64,000 nucleotides of DNA from Clostridiaceae bacterium (GTDB taxonomy: Bacteria; Bacillota; Clostridia; Lachnospirales; Lachnospiraceae). Made by a program: the position numbers and the translations under genes. Shown here piece by piece: positions 19,871-28,211 of the stretch (positions within the stretch are counted from its first letter, which is position 1; every line of letters starts with the position of its first letter). The stretch lies in the NCBI GenBank assembly GCA_910575795.1, contig CAJTGE010000025.1, forward strand, positions 21,714 to 85,713. Reading direction: 5' to 3'. The notes under the pieces are model-generated. The model worked only from the letters and a program-made list of their open reading frames with translations, was not told the DNA's origin and made no database searches.

Positions 19871-21439
19871 ATGGAAAATTTGCAATCAGAGTGGGGAACG
19901 TTTATCCGGGAAAATCGTTTGACGCCGTGGATTTGCGCGGCGGCGGCAGCGCTCAGCTACGGGGTCATGTTGAGCGGGCTTCGGATCGGCGTGGATTCAG
20001 AGTATAATATGTATAATCCGGACGCGCTTATGAGGAGCTGGTATTCAATTAACCGCTATAGCCTGGTATGGCTTAAAAACCTGTTCGGAATGCGGATGCT
20101 GAACCCGTTTGCGGAAAACCTGCTTATGATAGCGGTTTTGACGCTGTGCGGGATATTCTCTTCTTTTATGTTTTACAGCTTCAGCGGCGGATCGCCGAAT
20201 ATGAAGGGCTTCTGCGCCGTATTTCCGCTGCTGCTTTTAACGCATCCCTGCTATGTCCAACAGTATGTGTTTACTTTACAGGCATTTGAGGTGGCGCTGT
20301 GTATGCTGGGCTGTCTTGCGGCAGCGTTTTGCAGCGCGAGGTGGGCGTGCGGGGCAGCATGGGGCTGGGGCGCGGCCGGCGTGCTTTTGATGGCCTTTGG
20401 CTTTGGCGGTTATCAGGCTCTGGTTCCCTTTTATATGGCGGCGGCGCTGGGAATTTATCTTATTTATTTTGAATTTCATGATAATCAGGAAAAAATGTTT
20501 TATTTAAAATGCGCTCTCCGCCATCTGGCGGCTTTTCTGGCCGGATATGCGCTGTATGTGCTGATCGGAAAAGCGGTTACCTTTTACTTGTTTGGCCCGG
20601 AGTTTCAGGGCGACTATCTGGAAGGACAGATTTTATGGAGGACCGGCTCTGTGCAGACGTGTATGGCGTTTATGAAGAGCTATATCCGCGACGTTCTTCT
20701 GGGGAAAGAGGAATTCTATCCGGCGACGTTTTTTCCCTTTGCCCTCCTTTTTGCCCTGCGCCTTTTGTGGGTCTGGGGAAGAAAGAGGCGCAGAGAATTT
20801 CTGCTCTATGCGCTGGCGGCCCTTGCCCTGGCGCTGTCGCCATTTTTCCTGTGCTTTTATCAGGGCGGCGGGATTCTGATACGTTCACAGATGAGCCTTC
20901 CCTTTGCAGCGGCCTTTTTCGGGGCGTCGCTGGCGTATTTTGTCTCCGCGCCTTTATCAGGGCATGCGGCCGGGAGCGTGAAAAAGCCGGCGGCATTCCT
21001 GACAGCCGCAGTTCTCGTTGTCTGCGGCGTCAATCAGGGGACGACCTCGTCGCGGGCTGTACTGACGGCCCAGATGACGTATGAGGCGGATCGGATGACT
21101 GCCATGCAGATTGCGGAAGGGCTAAGGCGTCTGGGCGTCTCAGAAGCCGGAACGCGGATCGCGATGCTTGGCCAGTACCATCCATCCCTTCCCATAAGCG
21201 TTTCCATCCGCAGGGAATCCGTGGGATATTCCATCTTTGAGTGGGATTTTCAGGGGCCGGCGGGCGTGTCGCACCGGGGAGCGGGCTTTATGAGGGTTCA
21301 CGGCCTTCCCTACGAAGCGGCGACCGAGGAGGAGTTTATAAAGGCTAAGGAATACGGCGCGTCCATGCCCTGCTGGCCGTCTGCCGGATCCATGGCGCTT
21401 ATGGGCGATGTGGTAATTGTAAAATTTTCGGAAGAATAG
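19871..21439 (+). CDS. GtrII-like polytopic membrane protein
   Basis: Protein of 522 residues with about ten to eleven hydrophobic helices and a soluble C-terminal part (about residues 395-522). The topology, the early outer-face segment DSEYNMYNPDALMRSWYSINRYSL and the length resemble the glucosyltransferase GtrII family, which modifies cell-surface polymers with lipid-linked sugars. This is a family-level guess from architecture. The ATG at 19871 follows GGTGGAGAG. It stands alone between murA and rpsF. Confidence 0.7.
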   Translation: MENLQSEWGTFIRENRLTPWICAAAAALSYGVMLSGLRIGVDSEYNMYNPDALMRSWYSINRYSLVWLKNLFGMRMLNPFAENLLMIAVLTLCGIFSSFMFYSFSGGSPNMKGFCAVFPLLLLTHPCYVQQYVFTLQAFEVALCMLGCLAAAFCSARWACGAAWGWGAAGVLLMAFGFGGYQALVPFYMAAALGIYLIYFEFHDNQEKMFYLKCALRHLAAFLAGYALYVLIGKAVTFYLFGPEFQGDYLEGQILWRTGSVQTCMAFMKSYIRDVLLGKEEFYPATFFPFALLFALRLLWVWGRKRRREFLLYALAALALALSPFFLCFYQGGGILIRSQMSLPFAAAFFGASLAYFVSAPLSGHAAGSVKKPAAFLTAAVLVVCGVNQGTTSSRAVLTAQMTYEADRMTAMQIAEGLRRLGVSEAGTRIAMLGQYHPSLPISVSIRRESVGYSIFEWDFQGPAGVSHRGAGFMRVHGLPYEAATEEEFIKAKEYGASMPCWPSAGSMALMGDVVIVKFSEE

Positions 21440-21449
21440 CGCAAAAAAC

Positions 21450-21478
21450 TTGCAAACACGGAAAAAACCTGATATTAT
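21450..21478 (+). promoter_or_regulatory. Sigma-A promoter of rpsF-ssb-rpsR
   Basis: TTGCAA, 17 bp, TATTAT. The leader of about 75 nt contains an ACTCC/GGAGT hairpin near 21510 before the AAGGAGG ribosome site. Confidence 0.7.
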
Positions 21479-21559
21479 AGATACTCGTGATATATTAACT
21501 AAGTTCCTTACTCCCTGCTGGAGTCAGGGGGTCAGAGACCACAAGGAGGTAAAAAGAAC

Positions 21560-21847
21560 ATGAACAAGTATGAGTTGGCAGTTGTTCTCAACGCAAAGCT
21601 CGAGGACGAGGAGAGAGCCGCGGCGATGGAAAAGGTGACAGGATACATCACACGTTTCGGCGGCGCTGTAACTGGCATTGACGAGTGGGGTAAGAAGAGA
21701 CTGGCTTACGAGATTCAGAAGATGAAAGAAGGCTTCTATTATTTCGTACACTTTGAGTCTGATTCCGTATGCCCGAACGAGGTAGAGGCCCACATTCGCA
21801 TCATGGAGCCGGTTATCCGTTACTTATGCGTTAGAGAGGATGCATAG
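21560..21847 (+). CDS. rpsF: Ribosomal protein bS6
   Basis: Small-subunit protein S6 (95 residues), which binds 16S rRNA with S18. It starts MNKYELAVVLNAKLEDEERAA, and the GKKRLAYEIQKMKEGFYYFVHF strand-helix region is diagnostic. First gene of the conserved rpsF-ssb-rpsR operon. It follows a strong AAGGAGG site. Confidence 0.97.
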   Translation: MNKYELAVVLNAKLEDEERAAAMEKVTGYITRFGGAVTGIDEWGKKRLAYEIQKMKEGFYYFVHFESDSVCPNEVEAHIRIMEPVIRYLCVREDA

Positions 21848-21866
21848 ATAAAGAAAGAGTGATCGT

Positions 21867-22331
21867 ATGAATAAAGTAATTCTGATGGGAAGATTGACCA
21901 GGGATCCGGAAGTGAGATATTCACAGGGCGAGCGCGCAATGGCGATTGCCAGATATACGCTGGCCGTCGATCGCAGAGGGCGCAGAGGCGGCAATGACGA
22001 CGGGGCGCAGACAGCGGATTTCATTCCATGCGTCGCCTTTGACAGGGCGGGCGAGTTTGCGGAGCGCTATTTCCGCCAGGGCATTAAGATTGTAGTGACC
22101 GGAAGGATCCAGACTGGCAGCTACACCAATAGAGACGGTCAGAAGGTATATACAACAGAGGTAATCGTAGAGGATCAGGAGTTTGCGGAGAGCAAGAACG
22201 CATCATCCGGCGCCGGGAACGCAGACAGCGGATACCGCCCGGCTGAACGCCCGACGCCGTCCAGCGCAATCGGCGATGGATTTATGAATATTCCTGACGG
22301 AGTTGAAGACGAGGGCCTTCCTTTTAACTAA
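21867..22331 (+). CDS. ssb: Single-stranded DNA-binding protein
   Basis: SSB (154 residues) with an N-terminal OB fold (about residues 1-105; starts MNKVILMGRLTRDPEVRYSQ). A flexible Gly/Ser/Asn linker follows, and the acidic tip DEGLPFN is a variant of the usual DDDIPF that recruits repair and replication partners. It lies between rpsF and rpsR, the classic arrangement that makes it the essential replicative SSB. Confidence 0.96.
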   Translation: MNKVILMGRLTRDPEVRYSQGERAMAIARYTLAVDRRGRRGGNDDGAQTADFIPCVAFDRAGEFAERYFRQGIKIVVTGRIQTGSYTNRDGQKVYTTEVIVEDQEFAESKNASSGAGNADSGYRPAERPTPSSAIGDGFMNIPDGVEDEGLPFN

Positions 22332-22421
22332 GCGCGATATTCCGGGAATCGGTCCCCCGGAGAGGACGGGAAAGGCCCATAAAGCGGCGGCGCCGCTTAT
22401 TTTGTAAAGGAGGAAATACCA

Positions 22422-22688
22422 ATGGCATTCAATAAAGGCGACAGAGCAGACGCTTCCAAAGTAAGGAGAGGCGGTATGCGCAGAAGAAAAAAAGTTTGTG
22501 TATTCTGCGGTGAGAAGAACGGAGTCATCGATTACAAGGATGTAAATAAGTTAAAGAGATACGTATCCGAGAGAGGAAAGATTCTTCCGAGAAGAATCAC
22601 AGGCAACTGTGCAAAGCATCAGAGAGCCCTTACGGTAGCGATCAAGAGAGCCAGACACCTGGCGCTTATGCCCTATTCCTGCGATTAA
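22422..22688 (+). CDS. rpsR: Ribosomal protein bS18
   Basis: Small-subunit protein S18 (88 residues), partner of S6. The Cys-containing start [15 protein letters not shown] is the zinc-type variant (CxxC). The segment [34 protein letters not shown] is diagnostic. AAAGGAGG precedes the ATG. Last gene of the operon, followed by a terminator. Confidence 0.97.
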   Translation: MAFNKGDRADASKVRRGGMRRRKKVCVFCGEKNGVIDYKDVNKLKRYVSERGKILPRRITGNCAKHQRALTVAIKRARHLALMPYSCD

Positions 22689-22708
22689 GAGTGATATTTA
22701 TAAAGGCG

Positions 22709-22741
22709 GCGCGGTTTCCCTGTGACGGGAGCCGCGCTTTT
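22709..22741 (+). terminator. Terminator of rpsF-ssb-rpsR
   Basis: GCGCGGTTTCCC pairs with GGGAGCCGCGC (one bulge), followed by TTTT. Confidence 0.8.
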
Positions 22742-22792
22742 GCTGTGTACAGCGAGATTTCGGGAGTAGATGAATTATGAAAGGGGAATCTT

Positions 22793-23293
22793 ATGAAGCT
22801 TACACTGAAACCATGGACGACAGAGGACGCAGAGCGGCTCTCCGATGTATTTAACAGCTCCAGGCGAGATTACACTTCAAACCGCAGGCCGACGCCGTAC
22901 CCGGTCCGGGAGGCGCAGCGATGGCTGGACGAGACGGCGAAAAAGGACGAGACAGAGGGACTGTTTTACGCGATTCTCGCGGATGAGGAGTATGTGGGAT
23001 TTATTACCGTTGAACGTATGGAGGATGTGCACTGCCGCGACGCGGAAATCGGGTATCTGCTCAAAACCCGGGAGGAATCAAAGGGAATCGCAACCTGGGC
23101 AGTAGGAGAGGCATGCAAAAGGGCGTTTGAGAAAATGGATATCGTGCGGCTGACAGGTTATGTATTTGCCGCCAATACGGCCTCCAGAAAGGTTATGGAA
23201 AAGAACGGGTTTGTCCTGGAGGGAGTGATGAAGCAGGCGCTTTATAAGAACGGGCAGCTTCAGGATGACTGTATCTATGCGAAATACCGATAG
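22793..23293 (+). CDS. GNAT family N-acetyltransferase (RimJ/RimL type)
   Basis: Acetyltransferase of 166 residues. It has the RimJ/RimL layout: a RDAEIGYLL strand (about residues 80-88), the acetyl-CoA loop EESKGIATWAVGEA, and the C-terminal NTASRKVMEKNGFVLEGVMKQALYKNGQ (about 127-154) typical of this subgroup. It may acetylate an N-terminal amino group of a protein or a small molecule; the target is unknown. ATG follows AAAGGGGAATCTT. Confidence 0.88.
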   Translation: MKLTLKPWTTEDAERLSDVFNSSRRDYTSNRRPTPYPVREAQRWLDETAKKDETEGLFYAILADEEYVGFITVERMEDVHCRDAEIGYLLKTREESKGIATWAVGEACKRAFEKMDIVRLTGYVFAANTASRKVMEKNGFVLEGVMKQALYKNGQLQDDCIYAKYR

Positions 23294-23312
23294 ATGAAAA
23301 TCAATTTTAAAA

Positions 23313-23341
23313 TTGACAAGAAACCTCTAATCTGCTATAGT
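23313..23341 (+). promoter_or_regulatory. Sigma-A promoter of the DEAD-box helicase gene
   Basis: Perfect TTGACA, 17 bp, TATAGT. Transcription should begin near 23348, leaving a leader of about 120 nt. Confidence 0.8.
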
Positions 23342-23362
23342 TTAATAGAAATTTAGAAGCGA

Positions 23363-23404
23363 GAAGGTTCAAGAACTGAAACGTATCTTGAATCTTCTTT
23401 TTTT
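23363..23404 (+). terminator. Intrinsic terminator inside the helicase leader
   Basis: GAAGGTTCAAGA (23363-23374) pairs with TCTTGAATCTTC (23386-23397, one G-U pair) and is followed directly by seven T. It lies between the promoter and the start codon, so it would cut most transcripts short unless relieved. This suggests attenuation. Confidence 0.85.
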
Positions 23405-23468
23405 CAGAACATAAAATCGTGCAGACTGTAGTGAAAGATACAGTAAGGTGAGAATAGAAAGGGACAAG

Positions 23469-25139
23469 ATGGATGCAATCAGATTTGAAGATTTGAATTT
23501 AGACGCAAAGATCATGCGTGCTGTAACCGATATGGGGTTTGAGGCCGCTTCGCCGATTCAGGCGAGGTCCATTCCGCTGGAGCTTGAGGGACTGGATATT
23601 ATCGGCCAGGCCCAGACCGGGACGGGAAAGACGGCGGCGTTCGGGATTCCGCTTTTGCAGAAGGTGGATCCGAAGCTTAAAAAGCCGCAGGCGATTATCC
23701 TGTGCCCAACAAGAGAGCTGGCTATCCAGGTTTCGGATGAAATCCACCGCCTGGCAAAATATATGCATGGAATCAAGGTTCTGCCTATTTACGGGGGGCA
23801 GGAGATAGGAAGACAGATCCGCTCCCTGAAAGACGGCGTGCAGGTGATTATCGGAACACCCGGGCGCGTGATGGATCACATGCGCAGGAAGACGGTGAAG
23901 CTGGGGCAGATCCATACCGTGGTTCTGGACGAAGCGGATGAGATGCTGAATATGGGCTTTTTAGAGGACATGGAGACGATCCTGAGCGAGCTTCCTGAAG
24001 AACGGCAGACCGTGATGTTTTCCGCCACCATGCCGCAGGCGATTGCGGAGATCGCAAAAAAATTCCAGAAGGAGCCGCAGCTCGTAAAGGTCGTGAAAAA
24101 GGAACTCACCGTCCCGGAGGTGACGCAGTATTATTATGAGGTCAAGCCCAAGAATAAGGTGGAGGTGATGTGCCGCCTTCTGGATCTGTATGATCCGAAG
24201 CTCTCCGTTGTATTCTGCAACACAAAAAAGCAGGTGGATGAGCTGGTCGAGAAGCTGCAGGGCAGGGGATATTATGCGGAAGGGCTGCACGGAGATTTGA
24301 AGCAGGTGCAGAGGGATCGCGTGATGAACAGCTTCCGCAACGGGAGAACTGATATCCTGGTGGCGACCGACGTGGCGGCCAGAGGAATCGATGTGGACGA
24401 CGTAGAGGCTGTATTTAACTACGATATCCCACAGGACGACGAATACTATGTCCACCGGATCGGGCGCACCGGCCGCGCGGGCCGCGAGGGAAAGGCATTC
24501 AGCCTGGTGGTGGGCCGCGAGGTCTACAAGCTGCGCGAAATCCAGCGCTACTGCAAGACGCGCATCCTCCCGCAGCCGATCCCGTCATTGAACGATATCA
24601 CAGCCATAAAGGCGGAGAAAGCGCTGGACAGCGTGGAAGAATATATCCGCGACAGTGATTTGGATAAGGTGATCCGCATCGTCGAGAACAGGGTGCTGGA
24701 GGAAGAGTATACGACGCTTGATCTGGCGGCTGCGCTTCTTAAAATGGTGATGGGAGACGACAACGAGGAGATCATGGACGAGGGACAGCCGCTGCGCTCC
24801 CTGGATGATTTGGACGACTACGGCCATGGCGGCCGGGGACGGGGCGGCCGTTACGGGCGCTCAGACCGGTATGAGCGCTACGAACGCCGCGGGGGCGATC
24901 GCATGGCCCGGCTGTTTGTTAATATCGGCAAGAACCAGGGCGTAAAGCCCGGAGACATCCTGGGCGCTATCGCCGGCGAATCCGGTATGCCGGGCAGAAT
25001 GGTCGGCAGTATCGATATGTACGATAAATATACCTTCGTCGAGGTTCCCAGAGAGCATGCGGATGTGGTGCTTCAGGCCATGAAGGATGTGAAGATAAAA
25101 GGCAAGAGCGTTCATATGGAGAAGGCGAACCGGAAATAG
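23469..25139 (+). CDS. DEAD-box ATP-dependent RNA helicase with DbpA-type RNA-binding domain
   Basis: RNA helicase (556 residues). Motif I AQTGTGKTAAF is at about 46-56, DEAD box VVLDEADEM at about 148-156, SAT in MFSATMP, and HRIGRTGRAG near 330. A Gly/Arg/Tyr-rich linker (about 455-480) is followed by a C-terminal DbpA/CsdA-type RNA-binding domain (MARLFVNIGKNQGVKPGDIL to the end). Such enzymes act in ribosome assembly, cold adaptation and RNA decay. The ATG at 23469 follows GAAAGGGA; an upstream GTG lies inside that site's context. Expression is probably controlled by the leader terminator. Confidence 0.93.
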   Translation: MDAIRFEDLNLDAKIMRAVTDMGFEAASPIQARSIPLELEGLDIIGQAQTGTGKTAAFGIPLLQKVDPKLKKPQAIILCPTRELAIQVSDEIHRLAKYMHGIKVLPIYGGQEIGRQIRSLKDGVQVIIGTPGRVMDHMRRKTVKLGQIHTVVLDEADEMLNMGFLEDMETILSELPEERQTVMFSATMPQAIAEIAKKFQKEPQLVKVVKKELTVPEVTQYYYEVKPKNKVEVMCRLLDLYDPKLSVVFCNTKKQVDELVEKLQGRGYYAEGLHGDLKQVQRDRVMNSFRNGRTDILVATDVAARGIDVDDVEAVFNYDIPQDDEYYVHRIGRTGRAGREGKAFSLVVGREVYKLREIQRYCKTRILPQPIPSLNDITAIKAEKALDSVEEYIRDSDLDKVIRIVENRVLEEEYTTLDLAAALLKMVMGDDNEEIMDEGQPLRSLDDLDDYGHGGRGRGGRYGRSDRYERYERRGGDRMARLFVNIGKNQGVKPGDILGAIAGESGMPGRMVGSIDMYDKYTFVEVPREHADVVLQAMKDVKIKGKSVHMEKANRK

Positions 25140-25205
25140 AATGCAAATCTTGAATCATGTGATAACCAGGATTTTCTTCCTTAAAAAACGTACCGAAAAT
25201 AATAA

Positions 25206-25240
25206 GCCTGCCTTGTACCTGCCGGTACAGGCAGGCATTC
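25206..25240 (+). terminator. Hairpin after the helicase gene
   Basis: GCCTGCCTTGTACC pairs with GGTACAGGCAGGC (one bulged T). The T-rich tail is weak (ATTCTTT). Confidence 0.6.
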
Positions 25241-25325
25241 TTTAGAAAATCTTTCATTTTTCCTCCCCCCTCTCTTTGGATTTCCCCGCTATACTAATCC
25301 CATCAACAAAAAAGGAGGTTCGCGT

Positions 25326-25550
25326 ATGTCGCCGCAGGCATTTGCACAGATTATCATTACACTATCAGGAGTTGCGGCTGGTTTCAGCTTATTCCTTAAT
25401 TTTCTCTTACTTCTCATGGAGGAAATCAAAAACTATAGTATAATGGACAGAAAAAAAGAAAGAAAGCCACGCCGTGTTCCGGACAGGGCGGCCCTGTTTT
25501 GGGGACAGCCGGGATTTGGGAAGCGGCCGGGGGCGATGGTGGAGATGTAG
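25326..25550 (+). CDS. Small membrane protein upstream of a two-component system
   Basis: 74 residues, not recognised. One hydrophobic helix (about residues 7-31, FAQIIITLSGVAAGFSLFLN) is followed by a basic cytoplasmic tail (MDRKKERKPRRVPDR). A near-perfect AAAGGAGG lies 8 bp before the ATG, and the stop is 3 bp before the response regulator start. It may well be coupled to that system, for example as a small sensor partner, but this is inferred from position only. Confidence 0.6.
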   Translation: MSPQAFAQIIITLSGVAAGFSLFLNFLLLLMEEIKNYSIMDRKKERKPRRVPDRAALFWGQPGFGKRPGAMVEM

Positions 25551-25553
25551 GAC

Positions 25554-26297
25554 ATGGAGATACGGGCGCTGAGCAGGAACAGGGAGGAGAACAACATCCT
25601 TCTGGCAGAGGACGACAGGGAGATCCGGCAGGGCATTGAAATTTTTCTGCGCGGACAGGGCTATAAGGTTTTTCAGGCCGCGGACGGGCTGGAAGGGCTG
25701 GCCATACTGGAGCGGGAGGAGATCCATCTGGCGATTGTGGATATCATGATGCCGCGCATGGACGGTGTAACCATGGTGGTAAAGCTGCGGGAGAGCTATG
25801 ATTTTCCTGTCATTTTCCTGTCTGCAAAGTCAGAAGAGGTGGATAAGATCATGGGCCTGAATATGGGGGCGGACGACTACATTACAAAGCCGTTTACGCC
25901 TATGGAGCTGCTGGCCCGCGTCAATTCCCAGCTCCGCAGGTACCGCCGTTTTCTGGATCTTCTGGAGCAGAGGACAAAGGCCGGGCCGGAGAGGGAGGGG
26001 CACGTATACCGTATCCGGGGCCTGGAGCTGAATGAGGACACCGTGGAGGTGCTGGTGGACGGGAGCGCGGTGAAGACGACGCCGATCGAGTTTAAGATCT
26101 TGTCGCTGCTGATGCGCAACGCCGGGAGAGTATTCTCGGCAGATGAGATATATGAACGCGTCTGGAACGAACGGGCAGTCAATACGGACACGGTGATGGT
26201 CCATGTGCGGAATATCCGTGAAAAGATCGAACTGGATCCGAAGCGCCCGAAATATTTAAAGGTGGTGTGGGGAGTTGGATATAAAATCGAAAAATAA
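25554..26297 (+). CDS. Response regulator, OmpR/VanR type
   Basis: Response regulator (247 residues). The receiver domain (about residues 15-130) has acidic pair EDD, phosphorylated Asp in VDIMMPRMDG, Thr/Ser in FLSAKS and Lys in YITKPF. The C-terminal winged helix (about 150-245) has TPIEFKILSLLMRNAGRVFS and RNIREKIE, typical of OmpR type. The order of domains and the partner kinase are as in VanR/VanS-like systems. Its target genes are unknown. The 3' end overlaps the kinase gene by 23 bp. Confidence 0.92.
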   Translation: MEIRALSRNREENNILLAEDDREIRQGIEIFLRGQGYKVFQAADGLEGLAILEREEIHLAIVDIMMPRMDGVTMVVKLRESYDFPVIFLSAKSEEVDKIMGLNMGADDYITKPFTPMELLARVNSQLRRYRRFLDLLEQRTKAGPEREGHVYRIRGLELNEDTVEVLVDGSAVKTTPIEFKILSLLMRNAGRVFSADEIYERVWNERAVNTDTVMVHVRNIREKIELDPKRPKYLKVVWGVGYKIEK

Positions 26298-27975
26298 CCA
26301 TATATTAGGCATGCTTATCCTGCTGTTGATTGCCACGGCCGGGACAGCCTGTATTATGGCCCTTTATCCGTGGCTGCGGCAGCAGGCGTTCGAGGGGGCC
26401 GAGAATATCGCCATAAGAGCAGGCGGGACGGGAGAATGGAGCGGCTACGGTGCGGAAATCGGAGATCAGTATTACGTTTTTGATACCTGGAGAGTAGATG
26501 CATTGGTGTTCTGGATCGCGTCTGCCGCGTTTACCATGACAGCGCTCCTTGCCTTTTTGACGGGGCTTAACCGCTCGTTTGGGCTGACGCGGAGCAGGCT
26601 GTTTTCCATGCCGTTTGAACTTCTGGTGGCAGTTGGATTTTGTGCCGCGGCGCTGCTGAACGAATTCTTTGGAGATATTCAGTCTCTGGTATGGCATACC
26701 GTGACAGGAGAGCTTCGCACAGAGCTGATGGAAGAGCTGTACATGGGGTACGGGCCGGCAGGGGCATTTGTGGCCGCGCTGAATGTGACGGTGTGGTTTG
26801 TCTGCCTTCTGTTTATCTGCTGGCTCGTTGTGAGCGCACAGTCTATCTTTACGCTGGGGATTAAGCGTTGGTTTAAGGAGCGCACCCTGACGGGCCTGTT
26901 TCTTTTGTGGGGCGGCCGGACGGTGAGGAATACATGCGAGCTGATCGAGACGATTGATTTCCGTGAGGATTCCACAAAACGGCTTTTAAAGATTGTGGGA
27001 GTAAATTTCCTGTTGCTGTCTGTGATTAGCTGCTTCTGGTTTTTCGGCATCTTTGGGCTGCTCGTATACTCTGTCGTCCTGTTTTTCCTGCTCCGCCGGA
27101 TTTACAGCAATTTGCAGGGCAAATATCAGATAATCCTGGATGCCGCGGGAAAGATGGCGCAGGGCGATCTGGATGTGGAAATCGAAGGCGGGCTGGGCAT
27201 TTTTGAGCCCCTGCGCGGAGAAATCACGAAAATCAGGAACGGATTTAAAAAGGCGGTGGACGAGGAAGTGCGCAGCCGCAGCATGAAAACTGAGCTGATC
27301 ACAAACGTTTCCCATGATTTAAAGACGCCGCTCACGGCCATTATCACATATGTCAACCTTCTAAAAAAAGACGATACGACGGAGGAGGAAAAAAAAGAGT
27401 ATATCCGTATCTTGGATCAGAAATCCATGCGGCTGAAAAGCCTGATAGAGGACCTGTTTGAGATCAGCCGGGCAAACAGCAATAATGTGACTTTGAACCT
27501 CGTAGAGGCGGATGTGGTCAGCCTTATGAAGCAGGTGAGGCTTGAGCTGGATGACAAGATATGCGGTTCGGAGATCGATTTCCGCTTCCATCTGCCGGAT
27601 GAGAGAGTTCTTCTGCTCCTGGACAGTGAAAAAACATACCGCGTATTTGAAAATCTCCTGGTAAATATCGTGAAATATGCAATGCCGGGGACGCGGGCCT
27701 ATGTGGAAATCCGGGAGGAGAAGGAGACGGCGATGATTTCCTTTAAAAATATTTCCGCTGTGGAAATCACGCTGAGCGGGGAGGATATCACGGAACGCTT
27801 TGTGCGCGGCGACACGTCCCGGAATACGGAAGGCTCCGGGCTGGGGCTGGCGATCGCCAGGAGCTTTACAGAACTCATGGGCGGGGCGATGGACGTGTCT
27901 ATCGAGGCGGATCTGTTTAAGGTGAGGCTTGTGTTTCCGAAGAAACGCGCTTCTGAGGCGGAGGAATGGGATTGA
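26275..27975 (+). CDS. Sensor histidine kinase
   Basis: Membrane kinase (566 residues with the TTG start used here; an ATG at 26311 is an alternative). It has about five to six hydrophobic segments in residues 10-290, then a HAMP-like segment, the phosphoacceptor NVSHDLKTPLTAI (about 343-355), and an ATPase domain whose G box is NTEGSGLGLAIARSF near 520. The N box NLLVNIVKYA is slightly divergent. It forms a two-component pair with the preceding regulator. The multi-helix sensor with little extracellular sequence points to a membrane-related stimulus. Confidence 0.9.
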   Translation: MDIKSKNNHILGMLILLLIATAGTACIMALYPWLRQQAFEGAENIAIRAGGTGEWSGYGAEIGDQYYVFDTWRVDALVFWIASAAFTMTALLAFLTGLNRSFGLTRSRLFSMPFELLVAVGFCAAALLNEFFGDIQSLVWHTVTGELRTELMEELYMGYGPAGAFVAALNVTVWFVCLLFICWLVVSAQSIFTLGIKRWFKERTLTGLFLLWGGRTVRNTCELIETIDFREDSTKRLLKIVGVNFLLLSVISCFWFFGIFGLLVYSVVLFFLLRRIYSNLQGKYQIILDAAGKMAQGDLDVEIEGGLGIFEPLRGEITKIRNGFKKAVDEEVRSRSMKTELITNVSHDLKTPLTAIITYVNLLKKDDTTEEEKKEYIRILDQKSMRLKSLIEDLFEISRANSNNVTLNLVEADVVSLMKQVRLELDDKICGSEIDFRFHLPDERVLLLLDSEKTYRVFENLLVNIVKYAMPGTRAYVEIREEKETAMISFKNISAVEITLSGEDITERFVRGDTSRNTEGSGLGLAIARSFTELMGGAMDVSIEADLFKVRLVFPKKRASEAEEWD

Positions 27976-28022
27976 AGAAGGTTTCTAAATTATAAGGTTC
28001 TTTAAAGTTCTACTGGTATATC

Positions 28023-28079
28023 ATGTACTCCCGGAGTCTCTCCGCGCCTGCCATTGCGGCTGATTTTCCTGGAGTACAT
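28023..28079. terminator. Long hairpin after the two-component genes
   Basis: ATGTACTCC (28023-28031) and GGAGTACAT (28071-28079) are perfect inverse copies around a 39-base loop that can fold further. No T-run follows. It sits beside the stronger terminator at 28090. Confidence 0.4.
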
Positions 28080-28089
28080 TATCTGGAAA

Positions 28090-28144
28090 AGGAGCGCACA
28101 GGCCCCCGCGAAGTTTACGCAGGTGGCCCCGGGCGCTCCTTTTT
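28090..28144 (+). terminator. Terminator of the two-component operon
   Basis: AGGAGCGC pairs with GCGCTCCT and is followed by TTTTT; GGCCCCC and GGTGGCCCC-type sequence inside strengthens the fold. The 236-bp gap to the convergent aspartokinase gene holds only these hairpins. Confidence 0.75.
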
Positions 28145-28211
28145 AGCGGTTCAGACAGCCTGAACCCCTTCTATTTCTGCAGCAGCTAAGGCGGCCTTAA
28201 GCCATACCTTT

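Noticed and set aside
21487..21559. S6:S18-binding leader motif before rpsF
   Set aside because: A small hairpin is present but the conserved CCG loop element could not be identified.
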